From contig JBAYSY010000017.1 of assembly GCA_041675885.1 (NCBI GenBank), forward strand, positions 1 through 54,492: a DNA stretch of 54,492 nt. The letters run 5' to 3'. The notes under the pieces are model-generated. The model saw only the letters and a list, made by a program, of their open reading frames with translations. It was not told the origin of the DNA and made no database searches. This document shows positions 25,534-33,237 of this stretch, piece after piece. The stretch's first letter is position 1; the number at the start of each line of letters is the position of its first letter. This DNA comes from JBAYSY01 sp041675885. GTDB lineage: Bacteria > Pseudomonadota > Alphaproteobacteria > Rhodobacterales > Rhodobacteraceae. The position numbers were made by a program, and so were the translations under genes.

Positions 25534-26501
25534 ACGCCGCGCGCGAGGTCTTCGTCGCCGGGGCCGGGGCCTTCGGCACCGCGCTGGCGGTGGCGCTGGC
25601 ACGCGACGGGGTGCGGGTGACGCTCTGGGCCCGCGACAAGGCGCAACTGGCCGAAATGACCCGCAGCCGGTGCAACACCCGCTACCTGCCCGGCATCGAA
25701 CTGCCCCCGGCCGTCGTCCTGACCGGACGGATCGCCCCGCAAGCCGCCACCGTCCTGCTCGCGGTGCCGATGCAGAGCCTGAACGGTTTTCTTCAGGCCC
25801 ATGGCCCGCATTTCACCCATTCGACGCTGGTCGCCTGCTGCAAGGGGATCGACCTTGCCACCCTGCGCGGCCCGGGTGCGCTGATCGCGGAACATTGCCC
25901 CCGCGCCACCCCGGCGGTGCTGACCGGGCCGAGCTTCGCCGCCGACATCGCCCGCGGCCTGCCCACGGCGCTGACCGTCGCCACCCCCGGGGGGGCCGAG
26001 GGGCTTGCGCTTCAGTCGCTGCTTTCGACCCCGGTTCTGCGCATCTACCACAGCGCGGATATGGTGGGCGCCGAACTGGGCGGGGCCTTGAAGAACGTGA
26101 TGGCGATCGCCGCCGGGATCGTGATCGGCGCGGGGCTGGGCGATTCGGCCCGCGCGGCGATGATGACCCGCGCCTTCGCGGAAATGTCGCGCCTCGCCCG
26201 GGCGCTGGGGGCGCAGCGGCCTTCGCTCGACGGGCTTGCGGGGCTGGGCGACATGATCCTGACCTGCACCTCGGAACAGTCGCGCAACTTCCGCTTCGGC
26301 CTCGCGCTGGGCCGGGGCGAGGCGTTTCCCGCCGGGATCACCGTCGAGGGCGCCGCCACCGCCCGCGCCGCCGCCCGCCTCGCCGCCGAGCGGCGCATCG
26401 AGATGCCGATCACCGCCATGGTTGCCGCCGTGCTCGACGGCAGCCATACCATCCCCGAGGCGGTGCAGGCCCTGCTTTCCCGCCCATTGCGACAGGAGTG
26501 A
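25530..26501 (+). CDS. gpsA: Glycerol-3-phosphate dehydrogenase [NAD(P)+]
   Basis: A 323-residue cytoplasmic enzyme that reduces dihydroxyacetone phosphate to sn-glycerol-3-phosphate for phospholipids. It has the dinucleotide fold VAGAGAFGTALA at residue 9, LTGPSFAADIARGLPTA near 130, the catalytic Lys in LGGALKNVMAIAAGI near 180, and LAGLGDMILTCTSEQSRN near 235. It is translationally coupled to tsaD, and a YciI gene follows after 3 bases. Confidence 0.96.
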   Translation: MNAAREVFVAGAGAFGTALAVALARDGVRVTLWARDKAQLAEMTRSRCNTRYLPGIELPPAVVLTGRIAPQAATVLLAVPMQSLNGFLQAHGPHFTHSTLVACCKGIDLATLRGPGALIAEHCPRATPAVLTGPSFAADIARGLPTALTVATPGGAEGLALQSLLSTPVLRIYHSADMVGAELGGALKNVMAIAAGIVIGAGLGDSARAAMMTRAFAEMSRLARALGAQRPSLDGLAGLGDMILTCTSEQSRNFRFGLALGRGEAFPAGITVEGAATARAAARLAAERRIEMPITAMVAAVLDGSHTIPEAVQALLSRPLRQE

Positions 26502-26504
26502 GAC

Positions 26505-26774
26505 ATGCCCTTCGTGCTGATCTGCCGGGACCGTCCCGGCGCGCTGCAAACCCGGCTGGATACCCGCGCCGCGCATCTGGCCTATGTCGAGGAGACCGGC
26601 GCGGTGCAGATCGGCGGCCCCTTGATCCGTGACGGGCAGATGGCCGGGTCGCTGGTGATCCTCGGGGTCGAGACCCGGGAGGAGGCCGAGACTTGGGCCG
26701 CGGGCGATCCCTACGCGCAGGCCGGGTTGTTCGAGAGCGTCGAGATCGAGGAATGGAAAAGGGTGATCGGCTGA
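26505..26774 (+). CDS. YciI-like protein
   Basis: An 89-residue single-domain protein of the YciI/dimeric ferredoxin-like fold. The opening MPFVLICRDRPGALQTRLDTRAAHLAYVEETG and the centre GGPLIRDGQMAGSLVI are typical, including the conserved His in RAAHL. The end DPYAQAGLFESVEIEEWKRV is also characteristic. Function is not firmly established. It overlaps the next gene by one base. Confidence 0.88.
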   Translation: MPFVLICRDRPGALQTRLDTRAAHLAYVEETGAVQIGGPLIRDGQMAGSLVILGVETREEAETWAAGDPYAQAGLFESVEIEEWKRVIG

Positions 26775-27187
26775 TGCAATACTGGCTGTTCAAATCGGAG
26801 CCCGACGCCTGGTCCTGGGACCAGCAGGTGGCCAAGGGCGCGGAAGGCGAGGAATGGGACGGGGTGCGCAACTATCAGGCGCGCAACAACATGCGGGCGA
26901 TGCAGTTGGGCGACCTCGGGTTCTTCTACCACTCCAATCAGGGCAAGGAGATCGTCGGCATCGTCGAGGTCTGCGCACTGGCGCATCCCGACAGCACCAC
27001 CGACGACCCGCGCTGGGAATGCGTGGACATCAAGGCGGTGGAGCCGCTGCCGCGCCCGGTCACGCTGGAGGACTGCAAGGCCGAGCCCCGACTGGCCGAC
27101 ATGGTGCTCGTGAACAACTCGCGCCTGTCGGTGCAGCCGGTGACCCCGGCCGAATGGCAGGTGATCCGCGAGCTGGGCGGGCTCTGA
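26774..27187 (+). CDS. EVE-domain protein
   Basis: A 137-residue single EVE domain (PUA-like fold), a group that binds modified bases in RNA or DNA. Key features are YWLFKSEPDAWSWDQ at the start, WDGVRNYQARNNMRAM near residue 30, the aromatic GFFYHSNQGKEIVGIVEV near 50-67, and DMVLVNNSRLSVQPV near the end. It is the last gene of tsaD-gpsA-yciI-EVE. Chromosomal position beside tRNA modification suggests a housekeeping, RNA-related role rather than defence. Confidence 0.9.
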   Translation: MQYWLFKSEPDAWSWDQQVAKGAEGEEWDGVRNYQARNNMRAMQLGDLGFFYHSNQGKEIVGIVEVCALAHPDSTTDDPRWECVDIKAVEPLPRPVTLEDCKAEPRLADMVLVNNSRLSVQPVTPAEWQVIRELGGL

Positions 27188-27254
27188 TCCGGCTTGCAGA
27201 TCCCCCGGCACAGGGCGTTTCCAGGAAAAATGGCACCACTTTCCCGGTCCGAAA

Positions 27255-27375
27255 ACGCGATGCCGACCTTGTGTGTCGGTCGGCTTTGCCGAGCGGCGCA
27301 CACATACCGCGCAACAGAGGGCAGCGGTCGGCCGCTGCCCGGCGGCGCTGACGCGCCTTGATTCCGGGCGAAAGC
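27255..27375 (-). repeat. Dispersed GC-rich extragenic repeat, copy 3 (reverse orientation)
   Basis: On the minus strand it reads CGCCCGGAATCAAGGCGCG, then CGCCGGGCAGCGGCCGACCG and CTGCCCTCTGTTGCGC, then a tail GCTCGGCAAAGCCGACCG matching the tail of copies 4 and 5. It lies between the EVE gene and the end of lolA. Confidence 0.72.
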
Positions 27376-27437
27376 GGTACCCCGGTCAGCCCTGCCAACA
27401 CGCAAGACAGACACCGCCTTCGACAAGGCGAAAGGTT

Positions 27438-28055
27438 CTACTGCTCCGGCGTATGGCCGCGCCGCTGCGCCTCCAGCCGGATGTCGAACATGCTGTTGTT
27501 CAGGCTGCCGCCCTTGCGCATGTCGCCGAGGATCAGCGTGGTCTGCCCGCCCGCATCGTCGGTGATGACCCATTGCCGCAGCTCGGTGGGCGCGGCGGTG
27601 AACACCATCTCGATGGTGCCGTATTCCGGATACTCCGGATCCTGCGCGGTGACGCGGGTGGTGGTGCCGTCCTCGCGGTGCCCGACCACCATCAGCGCCT
27701 GCGACAGGTTCACATCCCGCGCAAGGATCAGGTTCAGCGGCGTGCGGCGCAACGGATAGGCTTCGGGCGGCTGGTTCGACTTGGGGTCGAAGATGGCGAC
27801 CTGCTGGCCGTCGGCCAGCACCAGCGTCCGGTCGGGGGGCGCATATTCGAAGCGCACCCGGCCGGGGCGGCTGATCCGCACCGTTCCGGTGGCGATGCTG
27901 CCATCCGGGTTGACCTGGGTGAACGGGCTTTCCACCGTGCCCAGGCCATTGAGATAACGGGACAGTTCCGCCAGCGGAATCGGGTCGGCCTTCACGGGCA
28001 GCGCAAGGGCAAGCGCGAGGGCAAGCGGGGCGAGGATACGGTCAAATCTGTTCAT
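27438..28055 (-). CDS. lolA: Outer-membrane lipoprotein carrier protein LolA
   Basis: A 205-residue periplasmic chaperone that takes lipoproteins from LolCDE to the outer membrane. It has a signal peptide (MNRFDRILAPLALALALALPVKA) and the LolA beta-barrel signature: SPFTQVNPDGSIATGTVRISRPGRVRFEYAPPD split over residues 43-75, DGQQVAIFDPKSNQ near 82, and the C-terminal SLNNSMFDI. It stands alone on the minus strand; the ftsK gene often found beside lolA in relatives is not here. Confidence 0.92.
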   Translation of the reverse strand: MNRFDRILAPLALALALALPVKADPIPLAELSRYLNGLGTVESPFTQVNPDGSIATGTVRISRPGRVRFEYAPPDRTLVLADGQQVAIFDPKSNQPPEAYPLRRTPLNLILARDVNLSQALMVVGHREDGTTTRVTAQDPEYPEYGTIEMVFTAAPTELRQWVITDDAGGQTTLILGDMRKGGSLNNSMFDIRLEAQRRGHTPEQ

Positions 28056-28428
28056 GCCCGCAACATACAGCGACGGCGCGGCGGACGCATCCCCCCGCTT
28101 CGCGCTCGTGATGGGCCGTGAGGCGGACGTGCGCCCGGCCTGTGCCTGCCGCCGAGCGGGTCAGGGTGCGCAGACATCCGCCCCACCCCGCCCGCAGGGG
28201 CACCTGCATACCCGATGCGTGGTGTATTTTGTTCTGGGTCAGGCCGGATCAAAGGGTTACCAGATTGTTCTGATGGCCGTTGACATGCTTTTCCTGTTTG
28301 ACCAGTTCCGGAGTGCAGGGTGATCCATGAGTATTTGTCCGCGTCAGGGCAGGCAATGCGGGCGTCAGGAGTGAAAGCGTGAGATCCTGCTCTGGCCCCC
28401 AATTCTTGTCGGCAGTGTTGCCAGCCTT
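28056..28428. other. Intergenic region without recognised genes
   Basis: A 373-base gap between the lolA start and a small membrane protein gene. Short frames exist but show no family features. Part of it (about 28210-28430) is less GC-rich than its surroundings. From 28375 a hydrophobic frame (ILLWPPILVGSVASLVL) runs without a usual start codon into the next gene, which may mean that gene has lost its 5' end. Confidence 0.5.
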
Positions 28429-28761
28429 GTGCTGCCGCTGCTGTTTCAGGAACTGCCCATGTGGGACATCCGGACCCCCTGGGCCTTCTTCGTGGCCGGT
28501 TTTGCCTTGCAGGCCCTGTTGATCCTGCCTTTCGTCCATGGCTATGCCCGCCTCCTGCCCGGGGGCCAGCCAGGGCATGGTGCAAGGCGCGTACTGCTGG
28601 CGACCGCCGCGATCCAGATTGCCATCATCGCCGGGGCCGCTCTGGCGAACGGGATGACCCGGATCATGCTGCCGATGACCGGCGGGCAGCTTGTCGTTCT
28701 TGTGACAGTCGTGCTGGCGCTGCGTGATCTTCTGGTCGGAAGGAACATTTCGGAGGGGTGA
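28429..28761 (+). CDS. Small integral membrane protein of unknown family
   Basis: A 110-residue frame from GTG 28429 (ATG at 28459 is an alternative) with three hydrophobic segments: around WAFFVAGFALQALLILPFV, VLLATAAIQIAIIAGAALA and GGQLVVLVTVVLALRDLLV. In-frame hydrophobic coding sequence continues upstream to a stop at 28372 without ATG, so the gene may be 5'-truncated or may use a rare start. Function unknown. It lies upstream of the PAAR gene in the same direction, with 221 bases between, in which nothing is seen. Confidence 0.5.
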   Translation: MLPLLFQELPMWDIRTPWAFFVAGFALQALLILPFVHGYARLLPGGQPGHGARRVLLATAAIQIAIIAGAALANGMTRIMLPMTGGQLVVLVTVVLALRDLLVGRNISEG

Positions 28762-28982
28762 TCCTGTCAGGTTGGCGGGCTTTGCGCCGACCATAAGGGA
28801 GTGCGAGATGGCGGGATGAACGGCGGAACCGGGTTTCCCGTCCGGCGGGAACAGGTTACGTTGCACGGCGCGGGGGGCGACCCCCGCAGCGATCGAAGTC
28901 CGGCCGGGAGAGCGGCGGACGGCAGGGAAGACACGGCCGGGCGGCGAATGGCCCGAAGCCGCCATGAAACGGAGAACGCCCG

Positions 28983-29240
28983 ATGCATCCGGTTGCCCGT
29001 CTTGGTGACACCCACGCCTGCCCCCGGCACGGCACCAATGTCATAACCTCGGGCGGCAAGGGCACCGCGGACGGCCGCCCGATGGCGCGCGTTGGCGATA
29101 CCTGCGCCTGCGGCGGGGTGATCGTCGAGGGGTCATCCGTATCCACCGATCTCGGCAGGCCGGTGGCCTATGTCGGGTGCAAGACCTCCTGCGGGGGCAC
29201 CATCACCACGGGTTCGCCCACCGTCACCGTTTCGGCCTGA
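28983..29240 (+). CDS. PAAR-domain protein
   Basis: An 85-residue protein that is a bare PAAR domain: HPVARLGDTHACPRHG at the start, a central GKGTADGRPMARVGDTCACGG, then EGSSVSTDLGRPVAYVGCKT and a final TTGSPTVTVSA. Conserved His and Cys residues in both halves suit the zinc site at the tip. PAAR proteins sharpen the VgrG spike of type VI secretion systems and carry effectors. A ribosome site (CGGAG) lies eight bases before the ATG. No VgrG, Hcp or sheath genes are in the window. It converges with the operon at 29301-32920. Confidence 0.92.
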   Translation: MHPVARLGDTHACPRHGTNVITSGGKGTADGRPMARVGDTCACGGVIVEGSSVSTDLGRPVAYVGCKTSCGGTITTGSPTVTVSA

Positions 29241-29300
29241 ACAACGGCCTGCCCGGGTCCGGCGCTGGCGGAGCGCCCGAAGTGGTGACGGCCATACGCC

Positions 29301-29717
29301 CTACGGCAGACCGGCGCGGCAGTCGCGGGCGCGGGCGGTGACCTGTCCCTCGGGCGCCTCCACCCGGTCGAGCACGGTATGGGCCGTCGTCTCGCCCCGG
29401 GTCTCGCCCAGCAGGATCGCGTAATGGCGCCCGGCGGCAAGAAAGCCGGTGTCGGCGTGGCGGAACTGGAACGACAGCCGGTCTTCGGCCAGCGGCGGGT
29501 CGGACCACAGCAGCGACAGCCAGACCTGGATCCGCTGGTTGCGGGTGCCCGCGCCGTGCACCACCACCTCGTCGACCCGCGCCGCCACCACCCGGCCGCC
29601 GTCGTAATTCGCCAGCCGCGCCACTGCCTCGGCCGAGAAACAGGCCATCGCGCTTCCTCCTCCCATGGCGGAAACAAGGGTGACGAGCGGCAGCGCGAGA
29701 CACGCGCGGCGCAGCAT
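29301..29717 (-). CDS. Secreted small protein of the PAAR/CHAT-like locus
   Basis: A 138-residue protein with a clear signal peptide ending SAMA, giving a mature protein starting CFSAEAVARLANYDGG. The mature chain is mostly beta-like (RVVAARVDEVVV, RIQVWLSLLW, HYAILLGETRG) and has one other Cys near the end. This beta-rich, N-terminal-Cys layout faintly recalls netrin/TIMP-like inhibitor domains, but the match is weak. It is the last gene of the operon. GTG at 29726, overlapping the previous stop, is an alternative start. A periplasmic immunity role is possible but is inference. Confidence 0.7.
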   Translation of the reverse strand: MLRRACLALPLVTLVSAMGGGSAMACFSAEAVARLANYDGGRVVAARVDEVVVHGAGTRNQRIQVWLSLLWSDPPLAEDRLSFQFRHADTGFLAAGRHYAILLGETRGETTAHTVLDRVEAPEGQVTARARDCRAGLP

Positions 29718-29722
29718 CCCGC

Positions 29723-30238
29723 TCACCGTTCCGTTCCCGGCGTGCCGGGGCGCGGCTGCCGCCAGCGGCGGCTGACCGCAAAGACCTTGCCATGGCGTCC
29801 GTTCACCAGCGCCTCCATGTAATCGCCTTCGACCGGGATGCCGCCGATCTCGTGCCGCCAGCGGGCGCGGAACAGCGTGCGGTCGCCCTGCGTCTCGTAG
29901 CCCGCGCCCGCGGGCACCGCGTCTTCGGGCGGTTGCAGGGTCGCGGTGGCCAGCGCCAGCATGTCCCCGGCCGGGTGGCTTTCGTCGCCGTCCTCGGCCA
30001 GCCCCTCGACATACCACGAAATCGCCTCGCCGGTCACGGCGTTCTGGCGCACGGAACATTCGCCGTGGTTCTGAAGCCGGTCCACGATCCAGCGCCGCCC
30101 GCCATCGGGCAAAGGTTCCTCGGCCATGGTGACGAGGCTGACGAAATCCGCGAGGAAATGCGCCGCCTCATCCTCGCCCCGCAGGGCAAGCTCGCGGCGG
30201 GCGAAGGCGTCGAGCCAGTCTTCGGCCGGGTTCGCCAT
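29723..30238 (-). CDS. Uncharacterised protein with a possible PepSY/propeptide-like end
   Basis: A 171-residue soluble protein, family not recognised. The first half is acidic and helical (DWLDAFARRELALRGEDEAA). The C-terminal 60 residues (TLFRARWRHEIGGIPVEGDY, then MEALVNGRHGKVFAVSRRW) resemble the PepSY/FTP propeptide pattern seen in inhibitors of secreted peptidases. No signal peptide is seen. Its ATG overlaps the stop of the upstream gene by one base (TGATG). Being co-encoded with a protease-like protein makes a partner or inhibitor role plausible but unproved. Confidence 0.72.
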   Translation of the reverse strand: MANPAEDWLDAFARRELALRGEDEAAHFLADFVSLVTMAEEPLPDGGRRWIVDRLQNHGECSVRQNAVTGEAISWYVEGLAEDGDESHPAGDMLALATATLQPPEDAVPAGAGYETQGDRTLFRARWRHEIGGIPVEGDYMEALVNGRHGKVFAVSRRWRQPRPGTPGTER

Positions 30239-30504
30239 CACACCCCCTGACGGCCCTTGCGGACCCGGACAACGGCGCCGTCCGCGTCATCCACGGCGAC
30301 CTCGGCAAAGCCGCCGTCGCGCGTCATCCGCACCACCCAGGCGGCCACGTCGCGCACCGGCCCCGGCGACATGGGCACGATGGCCGGGGGCACGCCCTCG
30401 ACGATCTCGATATAGCGCCGTTCGGCCCCGGCGACCCGATAGCCCGCAAGGCCGTAAAGCCCGCGGGCGTCCATGGCGATGCGGCCGGCTTCGTCCCCGG
30501 TCAT
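30238..30504 (-). CDS. Uncharacterised 88-residue protein of the PAAR/CHAT-like locus
   Basis: A small soluble protein starting MTGDEAGRIAMDARGLYGL, with a charged centre ERRYIEIVEGVPP and a basic C-terminus VVRVRKGRQGV. No domain recognised. It overlaps the upstream gene by four bases (ATGA) and the downstream gene by one, so it is translated as part of the coupled set. Synteny and overlap support that it is real. Confidence 0.68.
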   Translation of the reverse strand: MTGDEAGRIAMDARGLYGLAGYRVAGAERRYIEIVEGVPPAIVPMSPGPVRDVAAWVVRMTRDGGFAEVAVDDADGAVVRVRKGRQGV

Positions 30505-30998
30505 GCGTCCCCCCATTCCTGCACCTGAAAGGCGGCGACAAGCTCATCCTGCGGATCGACCAGCAGGCGGATACGGGCGGGGAAGCCGGGCACGAACTGT
30601 TCCACCGCGATATCGGCGAAACCGTCCGCGCGATACCCGGCTTCGGTCACCCGTGCGTGCGGGCTGACAAGGCCGGTGGTGGCCGCGATCTCGCGCAGTC
30701 GGCCGATGCGGGCGGGCTCCACCGGGGCCGCCTCGCGCGGGCCGGGCGGGTCCGAAAGCCGCGCGCTTTCCTCGAACCGGACCGGGCGGCCCAGCGCATC
30801 ACACTCGAACCGCACGCGCGAAAAGGCGCGGAACAGCGCGATGCGGTCGGTCTGCACCACACGCAGCAAGGTGGGATCGAAGTCCTGCTCGGCCTCGATC
30901 GGCGCGGGCCGGAAGTCGCCGGGCAGCAGTTCCGACACCCGCGCGCGCATCAATGCCAGCGCCCGGCCGCTCAGTTCCGCGATGTCCCGTGGCGGCAT
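30501..30998 (-). CDS. Uncharacterised 165-residue protein of the PAAR/CHAT-like locus
   Basis: A soluble protein starting MPPRDIAELSGRALALMRAR with no membrane span or signal. The central part (RVVQTDRIALFRAFSRVRFE) and end (RIRLLVDPQDELVAAFQVQE) look alpha/beta. No family is recognised. A strong ribosome site (GAGGGAGGGCGGG) precedes the ATG, and the gene follows the CHAT-like gene after 27 bases, the only real gap inside this operon. Confidence 0.7.
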   Translation of the reverse strand: MPPRDIAELSGRALALMRARVSELLPGDFRPAPIEAEQDFDPTLLRVVQTDRIALFRAFSRVRFECDALGRPVRFEESARLSDPPGPREAAPVEPARIGRLREIAATTGLVSPHARVTEAGYRADGFADIAVEQFVPGFPARIRLLVDPQDELVAAFQVQEWGDA

Positions 30999-31025
30999 CC
31001 CGCCCTCCCTCTCATGCGCCCCGAT

Positions 31026-32555
31026 TCACGCCCCCAGAAGCTTGCCGAGTTTCTTCAGCCCCTTCATCACCTTTTCGACCGCCTTCTCCGCCTTCAACTT
31101 CTCGGGGCTGCCACCGCCGCCCGCTCCGAACAGCACCGGCTGCATCGTATCCTGATAATCCGTGCCCACCGCAAGGAACACGTCGGGGATCTTTGCCGGG
31201 TCAAGCTTTTGCGCCATCCACTTCTCGAAAAACCTGCGCCCCATCGCCGCCGCGTCGTCGTCGGGCACGAACATGCGGAAGGCGATCACGTTGCGGCAGC
31301 CGCGCGCCACCAGCGCGTTGGCAAAGCTGCCCTCGAACCCCGCGACGCAGCAGGAGGCATAGAACAGGTTCTTCGGCACCGAAGGGTAGTTCGCCGCCGA
31401 GACCGCCTCGGTATTGCCGAACTGGTCGCATTCCCACGACCCGGTTTCCCCCCGGGGTGAGCCGTCGAGCAGCACCGTCGGCGGGCTGTGGACCGTCACC
31501 GTCACCGTGCTGCGCCAGTTCGAGGCCGGGCCGGGCAACCGCCCGTCGGCGCCGGTATGGGAAAAGTCGGGCGGATTGCGGTCGATATCCTGATAATACC
31601 AGCTTGGCCGGTTGGTCGCCTTCTCCACCAGGTTGCCGTGCGAGCCGACATGAAAGGCATAGGTGTTGCGCAGGATCGAGCCCAGATTCGCCGCCGCGGT
31701 ATGGCCGTGGCGGTGTTCGACCTTGCAGTGGGACTTCTGTCCGGGCTTGTGGAGCGCGGCCCTGATCGCATTCGCTTCGGGCAGCACGCCAGAGAGGCCC
31801 GAGCCGCTGTCCGGGAAGGTCACCGTCCAGTAAAGCACCCGGCAGCAGTCCTTCGCCCCCTGGGGGTCGGTGGTGCGCGGGGTCTCGTCCGACAGGCCCT
31901 TGTGATGCACCACGGCGCGGAAAAAGAAGAACGGCTTGTCCCAGATCGACCACGGGTCGTGCCTTGCGGTGAAGATCCAGACCGGGCGCTCGCCGGTGGC
32001 GGGATCCACCACCTTGCCGCCCCGCACCTCAAGCCCGGTGATCAGCCCGTCGGCCACCTGCGCCCCGGTGACGCAATGGGCGACGGCGATCGAGGCCGGG
32101 GTGCCGTCGGGCACATCGGTCACATCGACGATCATTTCCACCTTGGCCGCGTCGGGCACCGTGTCGGTGGGGGCGCTGGCCGGGGGCCATGTGCTGTTGT
32201 GATCGGGCAGCACCTCGTGTTTCGACCAGCGCACCTTGATCGTGGGCTCCGGCTCGACCGGCGGCGGCGGGGGCGGCGGAACCGGCGGCCCCTCGCAGGG
32301 TTCGACCACGCTGCCCGGCGGGGTCCGGGGCTGGGTCTTGCTGTCCTCGACCGCTCCGCCATTCTGTTCGTAAAGCCCCATCCACTCGCCCCGCAGCGCC
32401 GCCTGCGACGGGTCGGAGGGGTGCAGCGGCTTGCGCTTGCCCTCGGCATCGTAAAGCGGGTTGGGGCGCGGGTCGTTCCGGTGGCGCTGGTAAATCCCGT
32501 CATTCGCGGCCCGGACCGCCACCGGATCAAGCGGGCGTTTCGCGACACGGGTCAT
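31026..32555 (-). CDS. CHAT/caspase-like protein with proline-rich linker (candidate effector)
   Basis: A 509-residue protein without signal peptide. Residues 1-88 are a polar N-terminal region. A run of prolines (about 90-100) leads to a beta-rich region (105-250) with PFFFFRAVVHHKGL. The C-terminal 200 residues carry the marks of a clan CD peptidase of the CHAT type: NTYAFHVGSHGNL (His306) and NLFYASCCVAGFEGSFANAL (Cys402/Cys403), then RGCRNVIAFRMFVPDDDAAA, the counterpart of the CHAT 'GARSVIASLWPVDD' segment. It ends in a Lys-rich helix. It overlaps the upstream gene by four bases. Proteolytic activity is inferred from these motifs; family membership was not tested by search. Confidence 0.68.
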   Translation of the reverse strand: MTRVAKRPLDPVAVRAANDGIYQRHRNDPRPNPLYDAEGKRKPLHPSDPSQAALRGEWMGLYEQNGGAVEDSKTQPRTPPGSVVEPCEGPPVPPPPPPPVEPEPTIKVRWSKHEVLPDHNSTWPPASAPTDTVPDAAKVEMIVDVTDVPDGTPASIAVAHCVTGAQVADGLITGLEVRGGKVVDPATGERPVWIFTARHDPWSIWDKPFFFFRAVVHHKGLSDETPRTTDPQGAKDCCRVLYWTVTFPDSGSGLSGVLPEANAIRAALHKPGQKSHCKVEHRHGHTAAANLGSILRNTYAFHVGSHGNLVEKATNRPSWYYQDIDRNPPDFSHTGADGRLPGPASNWRSTVTVTVHSPPTVLLDGSPRGETGSWECDQFGNTEAVSAANYPSVPKNLFYASCCVAGFEGSFANALVARGCRNVIAFRMFVPDDDAAAMGRRFFEKWMAQKLDPAKIPDVFLAVGTDYQDTMQPVLFGAGGGGSPEKLKAEKAVEKVMKGLKKLGKLLGA

Positions 32556-32920
32556 TGGCCGGGCCCCCGGAACGCCAGCGCAAAGGTCTCGTATTCCGAG
32601 ATCGCATCCATCTTCTCGCGCCCGCCCAGATCGTCGCGGCGCAGGATCCGTTTCGCCCAGGCGTCATGCTCCCCCTCGGGGAAGGCCGGGCCGTAAAGCA
32701 GCAGGCATTCGGCCAGCCGCCGCACGTCATATCCCGAGGTGACGCCGTAGGACGGGCCGACCTCGACCGCGCGGGCAACCAGCGCCCCGGTCGCTTCGGG
32801 CGGCCGGGCCACGGCATGGTCGGGGAATCGCTGCCGCAATTCCTGCGCCGTCTCGTGCTGCCAGTCGCGCAGGCGCGGCTTGCGCAGGGCTTCGATCTGT
32901 TCCGCGGTGGGTTCAATCAT
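32552..32920 (-). CDS. Small protein resembling type VI effector-associated proteins
   Basis: A 122-residue helical soluble protein, first gene of the operon. The pattern of an acidic N-terminus, LRQRFPDHAVARPPE, ALVARAVEVGPSYGVTSGYD and LLLYGPAFPEGEHDAWAKRIL resembles small proteins I know next to PAAR, VgrG and effector genes of type VI systems. In these the phrase 'YGI-x6-RxxxLM-x2-G-x2-F' is usual. A role as adaptor or chaperone is guessed from this context. ATG 32932 is an alternative start; 32920 follows GGGATGA at usable distance. It overlaps the CHAT-like gene by four bases. Confidence 0.68.
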   Translation of the reverse strand: MIEPTAEQIEALRKPRLRDWQHETAQELRQRFPDHAVARPPEATGALVARAVEVGPSYGVTSGYDVRRLAECLLLYGPAFPEGEHDAWAKRILRRDDLGGREKMDAISEYETFALAFRGPGQ

Positions 32921-33082
32921 TGTGAAAATCATCCCGCGCAAATGAATTCGGGCGACCGGGAAAGCCTAGTCGAAGCCCGCCGTTTCGCCAACGCTTTTCG
33001 CGCGGGGGCAGGAAAAGGGGGTGTTTACAACCCATGCTGGCAGGCCGGGAAACAGAGCCGTCAGAAGCACAACTTACGTGCG

Positions 33083-33210
33083 GGCGCCCCATGCCCGGAA
33101 CAGCCGCGTCAGCGGCCCGGGCAGCGGCCCCCCGCAGGCGGCCGCTGCCCTCTGTTTCGCAATATACTGCCCATTCGGCAAATCCGGCCGACACGGCCCG
33201 CAAGCATTGC
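33083..33210 (+). repeat. Dispersed GC-rich extragenic repeat, copy 4
   Basis: Reads CATGCCCGGAACAGCCGCG, CAGCGGCCCGGGCAGCGGCC, then GCGGCCGCTGCCCTCTGTT and a tail with ATTCGGCAAATCCGGCCGAC. It fills the 419-base gap between the accessory operon and pstS, upstream of the Pho-box-like sites. No gene is seen in this gap. Confidence 0.75.
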
Positions 33211-33237
33211 GGCACGAAATGCCGGGGCGCGGGACGA

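Noticed and set aside
26774..27187. EVE-domain protein as part of a defence system
   Set aside because: It is in a housekeeping operon with tsaD and gpsA and has no nuclease or restriction partner.
28983..33000. A complete type VI secretion cluster
   Set aside because: Only a PAAR gene and possible effector-related genes are present; no Hcp, VgrG, sheath, ClpV or membrane-complex genes.
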